35,482 nucleotides of DNA. Source: Ignavibacteriota bacterium. GTDB lineage: Bacteria; Bacteroidota; Ignavibacteria; UBA10030. The stretch covers positions 58,177 to 93,658 of the forward strand of contig PMDB01000074.1 of NCBI GenBank assembly GCA_003155495.1, given 5' to 3'. Position numbers and translations under genes: made by a program. Of this stretch, positions 24,401-30,731 are shown one piece after another. Each line of letters begins with the position of its first letter. The first letter of the stretch is position 1. Under the pieces are notes generated by a model, which was not told where the DNA came from, searched no databases, and saw nothing but the letters and a program-made list of their open reading frames with translations.

Positions 24401-25051
24401 TCACACACTCTTAATCACTTTGATCACTCGCCACATGAAGGTCACGTCCTTTTTGCGCACGACCATCGGCTCATATTCAGGATTGAGCGGAATCAAGTGT
24501 ACAAATTGTTCGTCAATTTTTATTCGCTTCACGGTGTCTTCCTCATCCACGCGCACCACGCAGATATCACCGCTTCTCACTTCTAATTTTGGCGTTACCA
24601 CAATGATGTCGCCGTTCTCAATGCGGGGCGCCATGCTGTTTCCCTTAACTTCGAGTGCGAACGCATTCGGGTCGCGCACATCGTCTACTGTGATGTATCG
24701 GTCAGCTTGATCGGAATGAAACCGCTGACTCAATGCGCCGGCCGGCACCGATGCAAGCAAGGGAAGTGAAACGAGTTCTACTTTTTTATAACGGCTTGTC
24801 GGCAATGGTATGATCTTGGATTTGACCTGTTCAGCGGGGGCCATCTCTCCGTCTCCGCTCAGCAGCCAGTGAGCCGTTATGCCGGTTGCCTTGGCAATGC
24901 GCATGAGATAATTACTGTCAGGCACCTGATCGCCTTTTTCCCAGCGTTGAACGGTGCGTGTTGCAATATCAATCTTCGCGGCAAGGTCAGCTTGATCAAG
25001 TTGTTTTGACAACCGCGCTTCGCGAATGCGTTGTGCAATTGTAGATTTCAT
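24401..25051 (-). CDS. LexA/CI-like repressor (XRE helix-turn-helix plus S24 peptidase)
   Basis: The protein is 216 aa from ATG 25051. An N-terminal HTH_3 domain (IAQRIREARLSKQLDQADLA, then TRTVQRWEKGDQVP) is joined to a C-terminal S24 domain. The self-cleavage site appears as PAGA (Ala104-Gly105). The Ser-Lys dyad is Ser139 in GNSMAPRIENGD and Lys175 in DTVKRI. Such repressors cleave themselves when stimulated by RecA filaments after DNA damage. GTG codons at 25087 and 25084 would extend the protein into a palindromic repeat and are less likely. It probably binds the ACGACA-N4-TGTC(G/A)T sites at 25532 and 25641 and so controls the divergent polymerase operon. Confidence 0.85.
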   Translation of the reverse strand: MKSTIAQRIREARLSKQLDQADLAAKIDIATRTVQRWEKGDQVPDSNYLMRIAKATGITAHWLLSGDGEMAPAEQVKSKIIPLPTSRYKKVELVSLPLLASVPAGALSQRFHSDQADRYITVDDVRDPNAFALEVKGNSMAPRIENGDIIVVTPKLEVRSGDICVVRVDEEDTVKRIKIDEQFVHLIPLNPEYEPMVVRKKDVTFMWRVIKVIKSV

Positions 25052-25095
25052 AGAATTATTCGCTTTCTTCGGAATTTTTTTCACCACCCCTTTAT

Positions 25096-25116
25096 CCCCT
25101 CCTCATAGAGGAGGGG
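25096..25116. repeat. Perfect GC-rich hairpin repeat
   Basis: CCCCTCCTC and GAGGAGGGG pair perfectly around a 3-nt loop, with further CCACCCC and GGGGAGGAG blocks on either side. Repeats of this kind occur in many copies in some Bacteroidota-related genomes (recalled, not checked). It separates the DUF559 gene from the repressor gene. Confidence 0.5.
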
Positions 25117-25165
25117 ACATGGGGAGGAGTACTTTTCTCGTTGCATCTTGTTGTCCATTCGTAAA

Positions 25166-25498
25166 TCATTTGAAGAACACCATATTGTTGGAAACATCAT
25201 CGTTGGTAAAGCGCATAAAATGAATACCGAAAGATTCAATATACTTCTGCCGTTCGTTGTCATATTTTTCGGAGAGATAGCCATAGTGACTATCTCCATC
25301 AATTTCGATAGCGAGCTTAAGTTCTGGACAATAGAAATCAATGACATACTGATTCACACTATATTGCCGGCGAAATTTGAATCCATTCATTTGCTTTCGT
25401 GAAAGATGCAACCATATAACCGCTTCCGCCTTCGAAAGTGATCGACGTAATGCTTTACGTCGTGCTGTATACGCTTTGTTATTAAAGACAATCGACAT
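25166..25498 (-). CDS. DUF559 endonuclease-like protein (Vsr/PD-(D/E)XK fold)
   Basis: This 110-aa protein matches the DUF559 pattern: ARRKALRRSLSKAEAVIWLH, GFKFRRQYSV, then YVIDFYCPELKLAIEIDGDS with Asp54, Glu65 and Asp67, and His71. The fold is that of very-short-patch-repair and restriction endonucleases; biological roles of DUF559 proteins are mostly unknown. Family members usually run about 10 residues further, so the C-terminus looks slightly cut (ends NNMVFFK). A promoter and an operator-like repeat lie just upstream. It sits between the divergent promoter and the repressor and is followed by a GC-rich palindrome, so it may be an insertion. Confidence 0.8.
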   Translation of the reverse strand: MSIVFNNKAYTARRKALRRSLSKAEAVIWLHLSRKQMNGFKFRRQYSVNQYVIDFYCPELKLAIEIDGDSHYGYLSEKYDNERQKYIESFGIHFMRFTNDDVSNNMVFFK

Positions 25499-25531
25499 AG
25501 TGTCTTTCCATTCACAGCGGCTTAGGCCTAT

Positions 25532-25547
25532 ACGACATAAATGTCAT
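25532..25547. promoter_or_regulatory. Operator-like inverted repeat 1
   Basis: ACGACA-TAAA-TGTCAT, matching site 2 in ten of the twelve-position half-site pairs or better with only the last half-site differing by one base. It lies just downstream of the minus-strand -10 candidate and 34 nt before the DUF559 start, where a repressor would block transcription of DUF559 and the repressor gene (autoregulation). Confidence 0.6.
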
Positions 25548-25552
25548 AACCA

Positions 25553-25581
25553 AAATAATGCTTTTTATCCCATATTGTCAA
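25553..25581 (-). promoter_or_regulatory. Promoter for DUF559-repressor transcript
   Basis: On the minus strand TTGACA (25581-25576) is followed after 17 nt by TTATTT (25558-25553), or after 18 nt by TATTTT. The -35 is a perfect consensus; the -10 is moderate. Operator-like site 1 would overlap the start of transcription. Confidence 0.5.
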
Positions 25582-25632
25582 TAGCTTTATAATAAAGCAG
25601 AAAACGACGGCGGATCGCGCCAAAATCACTTC

Positions 25633-25661
25633 TTGACAAGACGACAAAAATGTCGTATTCT
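25633..25661 (+). promoter_or_regulatory. Promoter of the RecA-like/PolB operon
   Basis: TTGACA (25633-25638) and TATTCT (25656-25661) are separated by 17 nt, and the gene starts at 25673. Operator-like site 2 fills the spacer and touches the -10, as expected for a repressible SOS-type promoter. The leader is therefore only a few bases long, and no clear Shine-Dalgarno is present. Confidence 0.65.
25641..25656. promoter_or_regulatory. Operator-like inverted repeat 2
   Basis: A perfect inverted repeat, ACGACA-AAAA-TGTCGT, located between the -35 and -10 elements of the plus-strand promoter. Together with site 1 it defines the motif ACGACA-N4-TGTC(G/A)T. The S24 repressor encoded next door is the obvious candidate ligand (inference). 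Confidence 0.65.
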
Positions 25662-25672
25662 TTTTTAGAGTC

Positions 25673-26464
25673 ATGAGCAAAACGAGACCCATATCTCCCG
25701 CCCAACATCACCGCCGGTATCCTGCTCCGCCGCCAACCATGGATATACACGATAATGCAGTGCCTATTCGTTCTGAGCGGATGATTCATGCCTTTGCAGA
25801 CATGCCCGGCAAAGTATTTCTGCTGTACGGCGAGCGGGCTATTTTTCAACTGTCGCTTCAGATGGCCGCGCACGCAATGCTTCATGGAAATCCTATTGCC
25901 GTTGTAGACGGCTGCAACCGTTTCGATGTGCACGCGCTTTCACGATTTGCCCGCACGCGGAAGATCGACCCAAATAAATTTCTCAATCATATTTTCATCT
26001 CGCGCGGCTTCACGTGTTATCAGATGGAGCAGGCCATTGCGCACAAACTGCCGGCGTTTCTTGCAACCATCCATTCGAACACTGCATTGGTCTTTGGACT
26101 GCTCGATACCTTCTACGACGAACAGGCATCTCTGCGTGAGGTGCGGCAGATACTTCAGAGACTGCTCGGTTCGTTTCAGGAAATGAAATCGAAAGGAGTC
26201 TCGCTCTTACTGGTGTGTTTAGAAAGAACCGTCGCACCGAAGGAACGCAATCAGTTGTTTACCACACTTAAAAACGGTGTAGATCGCGTGTATAAACTCG
26301 ATACCAATGAACACGGATCACTTCAGCTCTATTTAGAATCTCAACAACCCGTGGACGAAAAAATAAAAGGAGTATTGAATTATGGGACGAACCGTACCAA
26401 CCTTCACCAACCTGATCGATGCGGAACTGGCAAGCTGGTCAAAGTTCCGCCGCGGACTGCGTAA
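25673..26464 (+). CDS. RecA-fold protein without a Walker A lysine (ImuA-like role proposed)
   Basis: A 263-aa protein with a RecA/RadB-like core. KVFLLYGERAIFQLSLQMAA (47-66) aligns with the P-loop strand and helix, but GERAIFQL replaces GxxxxGKT, so ATP binding is doubtful. AVVDGCNRFDVHALSRFAR then HIFISRGFTCYQMEQAI resembles the NxFD and isRaFTxyQ segments of Rad51/RadB-type proteins. KGVSLLLVCLERT is the Walker B-like strand, without an acidic end. It may bind RecA or the polymerase as ImuA does in DnaE2 mutasomes (inference). The first gene of an operon with a 16-bp operator-like repeat in its promoter; its end overlaps the next gene by 83 nt. Confidence 0.65.
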   Translation: MSKTRPISPAQHHRRYPAPPPTMDIHDNAVPIRSERMIHAFADMPGKVFLLYGERAIFQLSLQMAAHAMLHGNPIAVVDGCNRFDVHALSRFARTRKIDPNKFLNHIFISRGFTCYQMEQAIAHKLPAFLATIHSNTALVFGLLDTFYDEQASLREVRQILQRLLGSFQEMKSKGVSLLLVCLERTVAPKERNQLFTTLKNGVDRVYKLDTNEHGSLQLYLESQQPVDEKIKGVLNYGTNRTNLHQPDRCGTGKLVKVPPRTA

Positions 26465-26636
26465 AGACGATCAGGAAGTCTTCGACGAAATATTCCGCGC
26501 CGCAAAATTGCACCTGGCGGAAAACTTTTATGCGATGCGTGCAATTCCATTTGAAAGCATGATGATGTCGATCGTCGTGGAACAGCAGAAAGCTATACAG
26601 AAACTGGAAAAAGAAGTTGAGAAATTAAGACGTTGA
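26382..26636 (+). CDS. Unrecognised 84-aa protein with C-terminal coiled coil
   Basis: The frame starts with ATG 26382, preceded by AAAAGGAGT at a suitable distance, a much better ribosome binding site than its neighbours have. It overlaps the upstream gene by 83 nt in another frame. The protein is all-helical in appearance: RRGLRKDDQEVFDEIFRAAK in the centre and VVEQQKAIQKLEKEVEKLRR, a heptad-like coiled coil, at the end. I do not recognise the family. Sitting between the RecA-like protein and the polymerase, it could be an adaptor subunit (inference). Confidence 0.7.
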   Translation: MGRTVPTFTNLIDAELASWSKFRRGLRKDDQEVFDEIFRAAKLHLAENFYAMRAIPFESMMMSIVVEQQKAIQKLEKEVEKLRR

Positions 26637-26671
26637 GATAGGAAGGATTGTTAATCTGTGAGCCATTGAAC

Positions 26672-29005
26672 ATGAAAAAAACGAATCTTTCATCTGAAAT
26701 CTCTCATCTCTCATCTCCTATCTCTGCTTGGTTATTCGATGTCTATCCATCTGAACGCGGCGTCACACTCTGGTTTATCGACAGGAACGGTGCACGGCTG
26801 CGCTGTTTCCGAAAATTTACGCCGTCGTTCTTTCTTCATCTGAACGATTCCGACGTTAAACGTGCAGCGGTTCTTGCTCACCAGTGCCCTGTTCCGATTT
26901 CACTTTCGCCTGCGACGCGCACAGAAATATATTCCGGTGATTCCATTGACGTGCTGCAAGTCTTTGTTCATGATCCGATGCGGTTCAAGGAAATTGTATG
27001 GTACTTCGAGAAATTTTTTCCGCATTTTGCGTTTTTCAATTCTGATGTTTCCGTAGAGCAGCAATTTCTGTATGAAACGCAGTTGTTTCCGCTGGCACTT
27101 GGCGAGTATGAGGTCAGTAAGGAAGGTGAACTTCTCTCCTGGCATCTCAATGATAACCGTGAAGCGCCGGAATATGAGTTGCCGCCGTTTTCCATTATGC
27201 AGCTTCGCAACAGCAATGATTTTGTGCCGTCGAAGTACCAGAAATTTCTGCAACTAGAAATCAGTTATGACAACCGGACGTATGCCTTAGAACAGGATTC
27301 GCCGCGCGAATTGCTCGAGGCGTTCAACTGGCATCTGCATCATTGCGATCCCGACTTGCTCGTCACCGATTACGGCGACGCGGTTCTTCTTCCGAAGATG
27401 ATGCAGCTTTCCAAACAGTTCAACATTCCTTTGCTTCTCAATCGAGACACCGAGGCACAGCACCGCACGACGAAGGAATCCAGTTTCTTTCAGTACGGAA
27501 AGATTGTCCACAAAGACGGCGCATTCACGCTCGCTGGCCGCTGGCATGTGGATGCGCATAATTCTTTCACCGTGAGCGAAGCAGATCTTGACGGTCTCTT
27601 CGAGATGACGCGTCTGACACAAATGTGCGGACAACGACAGGGACGCGCGAGTATCGGTACATCGATGTCATCCATGCAGCTTTCGTGGGCTTACCGCAAC
27701 AACGTGCTTATTCCGTCGAAGAAGCGCGAACCGGAGGAATTCAAATCGGCTGCAACTCTTCTGCTTGCCGACCGCGGCGGACTTATCTTTAATCCCCCGC
27801 TTGGCTACCACGAAGATGTTGCCGAACTCGATTTCGTCTCGATGTACCCAAGCATTATGGTGAACAACAATGTTTCACCGGAAACAATCAACTGTCGATG
27901 CTGTCGCAACGAAGCAGTGCCGGAACTTGGATACACGATCTGCGAGAAACGTAAAGGTGTGGTTCCGGAAACACTTCGTGCTGTTGTGGCAAAACGTGCG
28001 CACTACAAGCGGAAGAAAAAAGAATTCAAGGGAAAAGATGAAGTGCTCTTTAAGCGGTACGATTGCCGGCAAAGCGCTCTCAAGTGGATGCTGGTAAGCT
28101 GCTTCGGCTATCTTGGTTACAAGAACGCGCGTTTCGGACGCATCGAAGCACACGAATCAGTCAATGCCTTTTCGCGGGACGCCCTTCTCACTGCAAAAGA
28201 AATTGCCGAGAGCCGCGGCTACAAGCTTCTCCACGCCATCGTCGATTGTGTGTGGCTGAAAAAGTCAGGCGCGACACAGAACGATTACGAAGAACTTGCG
28301 CGTGAAATTTCCACACGTGTCGGTATCGATATTTCGCTGGAAGGCATGTACAACTGGATTCTTTTTCCCGCTTCCAAAACAGATCCGCAGATTACTACCG
28401 CAAATCATTATGTGGGATGGTACCGGCATGGCGAAATCAAAATGCGCGGTATCGAGGCGCGGCGGCGCGATACGCCGAAGTTTATCAAGAACATGCAGAA
28501 AGCAATGCTGGATAAAATGTCCGCCGCAAAGAATGTCGAGGAAGTATCAGCACTCGTGCCGGAGGTGTTGGAGATCGCACGTGGCTTCATGGTGCTCCTC
28601 CAAAGTGGACGTGCAAATCCGATGGAGCTTGTTCTCAAACGCCACATCACGCGCGAGGCCGATGAATATCTCAATAACAGCATCAGCGCGGTTGTCTCCA
28701 AAATGGTAGAAGAAATGGGAGTGCACCTCTCAGCAGGCGAGTCGATCGAGTTCATTATTCTCGATCAATCCGGCAAGAAAAAGCCTGAAAAAGCTAAGCC
28801 TATTGCGTTGTATGCATTCGAAGATGGCTACGATATTGAGCAGTATACTGAGCTTGCCTTGCGGGCAGTGGAAACGCTTCTCCTTCCCTTCGGCTACGAT
28901 GGAGAACGGTTGAAAGAACATTTTAGAATTGGCATGCCAAAACAAAAGCGTCTGCAGGTACCCCAAAAAAATCAGGAACTCCCGTTATTCCAAATCCAGA
29001 TCTAA
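26672..29005 (+). CDS. Family B DNA polymerase with degenerate exonuclease domain
   Basis: A 777-aa family B polymerase. Motif A is ELDFVSMYPSIM with catalytic Asp387. Motif B is RQSALKWMLVSCFGYLGY. Motif C is HAIVDCVWLKK, where the usual DTDS reads IVDC; the second, essential Asp (525) is kept. In the exonuclease domain the expected DxE of ExoI reads QLE (194-196), so proofreading is probably lost. ATG 26672 is preferred; TTG 26648 lies too close to GGAAGG. The N-terminal codons include six heptamer repeats. With a LexA-like repressor and a RecA-like partner upstream, a translesion or mutagenic polymerase is likely (inference). Confidence 0.85.
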   Translation: MKKTNLSSEISHLSSPISAWLFDVYPSERGVTLWFIDRNGARLRCFRKFTPSFFLHLNDSDVKRAAVLAHQCPVPISLSPATRTEIYSGDSIDVLQVFVHDPMRFKEIVWYFEKFFPHFAFFNSDVSVEQQFLYETQLFPLALGEYEVSKEGELLSWHLNDNREAPEYELPPFSIMQLRNSNDFVPSKYQKFLQLEISYDNRTYALEQDSPRELLEAFNWHLHHCDPDLLVTDYGDAVLLPKMMQLSKQFNIPLLLNRDTEAQHRTTKESSFFQYGKIVHKDGAFTLAGRWHVDAHNSFTVSEADLDGLFEMTRLTQMCGQRQGRASIGTSMSSMQLSWAYRNNVLIPSKKREPEEFKSAATLLLADRGGLIFNPPLGYHEDVAELDFVSMYPSIMVNNNVSPETINCRCCRNEAVPELGYTICEKRKGVVPETLRAVVAKRAHYKRKKKEFKGKDEVLFKRYDCRQSALKWMLVSCFGYLGYKNARFGRIEAHESVNAFSRDALLTAKEIAESRGYKLLHAIVDCVWLKKSGATQNDYEELAREISTRVGIDISLEGMYNWILFPASKTDPQITTANHYVGWYRHGEIKMRGIEARRRDTPKFIKNMQKAMLDKMSAAKNVEEVSALVPEVLEIARGFMVLLQSGRANPMELVLKRHITREADEYLNNSISAVVSKMVEEMGVHLSAGESIEFIILDQSGKKKPEKAKPIALYAFEDGYDIEQYTELALRAVETLLLPFGYDGERLKEHFRIGMPKQKRLQVPQKNQELPLFQIQI
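26685..26726 (+). repeat. Six tandem heptanucleotide units at the 5' end of the polymerase gene
   Basis: Six consecutive 7-nt units all begin ATCT: ATCTTTC, ATCTGAA, ATCTCTC, ATCTCTC, ATCTCCT, ATCTCTG. They lie 13 nt into the gene and encode two copies of a seven-residue unit (xLSSxIS). Seven is not a multiple of three, so gain or loss of one unit would shift the frame. Confidence 0.55.
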
Positions 29006-29164
29006 TTCCGAGAAGATATTCTGTTTCTCTGAGATGATTATGCAAAACAAAATTTGAATTTCAGCTGATCTCAGGCTATCTTCCAGAGTAACAAATTATG
29101 TAACTTTAACACTTTACACACCGTAATGTTGCATAAGGTCATTTCAAGAACTAAAGGTGACTTC
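29006..29164. other. Intergenic region between polymerase and Omp85-type gene
   Basis: This stretch of 159 nt is AT-rich and holds no credible gene. A weak GAGAA/TTCTC inverted repeat near 29011-29032 has no T-tract. A Shine-Dalgarno (AAAGGTGA) sits at its end for the next gene. No clear terminator or promoter was seen. Confidence 0.4.
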
Positions 29165-30583
29165 ATGAAGAATTTCGTTGTATTTCTTTCTGCAACTCTT
29201 GTACTTACGCCTTTTCTCTTTGCAGATGCACAGACTGTCAAAGAAGATACGGTACTCTCCCGATCGCAAAAAATGCCGGAGAATACTGCCAACAGCATCG
29301 ACAGAAATGTACCGATATTTTCCGGTGATAAGAATGTTCGAGATTCGGATACACTCAACGTGAGTGGTGTTGCAGGATATGAAGATACAATAATAACGGA
29401 AACAAAAAGTTACCGCGAAACGCGTAAAAAGTTTTCGCAATCAAGTCGAACCTTTGATGTCTTATGGCGAAGCGAGCAAACCAATTGGGATAATTTTATT
29501 TTTCGGTATAACCGAGTAGAAAGTGTTTTTCTTGGCCTCGGGACGGAAAAAAAATATTATTGGGATGGTGAAAAAGTTTGGAACGCATACGGTTCCATCG
29601 GCTGGGGATTTAAATCGCATACGTGGCGCAGCAATTTGGGATTAGTGCGGCAGTTTGCACTTCTTTCCGACGAAGGATCTGGAATTATTGAACTTGGAGC
29701 AGAAGGATATACTCTCACCGACACGAAAGATCAATGGATTATTTCACAGAACGAAAACACAGCATCAGCCTTACTGATTCATGAAGATTTTCGGAATTAC
29801 TTTGAGCGCAAAGGTTTCACAATCCATACGGCGTACTATTTGAAGCATGATTATTGGAAGGGTGAATTGACGCTGGCATATCTGGCGGATTCTTATGATT
29901 CTCTTGCGAACAAAACCGATTGGGCATTATTTGGAGGAAATAAAAAGTTTCGTGCAAATCCTGCCATTGACCCGGGCAAGATGCGCAGCGTAATGTTGAG
30001 TGGCGGAATCAGTACCGTAACAAAAACAAGCCGGGCACAAGAAGGATGGAGTTTGTTTGGTTCTGCCGAGTTTGCTAAAAAGAACTGGGGAAGCGAATTT
30101 GAATTCTATCAATATATCTTCGATTTGCGTCGTTTCCAACCGTTGGGACGATATGAGAATTTTAATGTGCGCGTGCGCGTAGGCACTGCAAGCGGTGCGC
30201 TCCCGCCTCAGAAGGAATACGAGTTGGGCGGATTAGGAACGATGAATGCATTTCCCTTCAAGTCAGACATTGGCAACCGAATGATGCTCGTAAATATGGA
30301 ATTCATTTTGAACGGCAATGTTCTGGATGACCTGAATTTTTGGCCGACGTGGATTTTTCAGCATGTGAATATTATCCTCACCTCGGATGCTGGATTCACA
30401 CGTACTGCTCGTCCGTGTGCTGGTGCGGCCCAGGCATTCGGCGGAATGAAGTTGAACGAATTTCAACATAACTTTGGTATAGCATTGGGGAACCGGACCG
30501 GCTCCTACAGGATCGGATTTGCATGGCGAACCGACCGGCCAGCACCGGTACAATTTCTTCTCAGGTTCAACAGGCCATTCTAA
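29165..30583 (+). CDS. Outer-membrane Omp85-type (BamA/TamA-like) beta-barrel protein without POTRA domains
   Basis: The protein is 472 aa from ATG 29165, which has AGGTGA 5 nt upstream. A signal peptide is evident (MKNFVVFLSATLVLTPFLFA, cleavage near ADAQ). About 60 polar residues follow, then alternating aromatic/polar strands to the C-terminal Phe. The segment GTASGALPPQKEYELGGLGT, then NAFPFKSDIGNRMMLVNMEF, resembles the bacterial surface antigen (Omp85) barrel with its lid-loop region, but the usual RGF/RGY reads NAF. POTRA repeats are absent. Function unknown; outer-membrane location is well supported. Confidence 0.65.
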   Translation: MKNFVVFLSATLVLTPFLFADAQTVKEDTVLSRSQKMPENTANSIDRNVPIFSGDKNVRDSDTLNVSGVAGYEDTIITETKSYRETRKKFSQSSRTFDVLWRSEQTNWDNFIFRYNRVESVFLGLGTEKKYYWDGEKVWNAYGSIGWGFKSHTWRSNLGLVRQFALLSDEGSGIIELGAEGYTLTDTKDQWIISQNENTASALLIHEDFRNYFERKGFTIHTAYYLKHDYWKGELTLAYLADSYDSLANKTDWALFGGNKKFRANPAIDPGKMRSVMLSGGISTVTKTSRAQEGWSLFGSAEFAKKNWGSEFEFYQYIFDLRRFQPLGRYENFNVRVRVGTASGALPPQKEYELGGLGTMNAFPFKSDIGNRMMLVNMEFILNGNVLDDLNFWPTWIFQHVNIILTSDAGFTRTARPCAGAAQAFGGMKLNEFQHNFGIALGNRTGSYRIGFAWRTDRPAPVQFLLRFNRPF

Positions 30584-30656
30584 AAAGATAATCGTCCTAC
30601 ATCTATCTGCAAGAAGCAGGGTGTAGCGAATCAACCAATAATTATGTGTTTTTTAC

Positions 30657-30685
30657 TTGCATAATTATCCATATTATTGTATATT
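30657..30685 (+). promoter_or_regulatory. Promoter of the arginine operon
   Basis: TTGCAT (30657-30662) and TATATT (30680-30685) are separated by exactly 17 nt, 47 nt upstream of argC. The rest of the 30584-30731 gap is AT-rich and empty of genes. Confidence 0.55.
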
Positions 30686-30692
30686 CATACAA
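30677..30692. promoter_or_regulatory. ARG-box candidate over the -10 element
   Basis: TTGTATATTCATACAA is a 6-bp-arm palindrome with a 4-nt centre that covers the -10. Its AT-rich core with TGTATATTCATA resembles known ArgR operators. A weaker ATAAT/ATTAT pair lies just upstream (30661-30677). ArgR itself is encoded in the operon. Confidence 0.5.
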
Positions 30693-30731
30693 GCAACAAG
30701 AGCAAGATCTTGAAAGGATAATACTCAAACG

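Noticed and set aside
25565-25933. 122-aa minus-strand open frame across the divergent promoter
   Set aside because: It runs through the promoters and operator-like sites and into the RecA-like gene; no family features.
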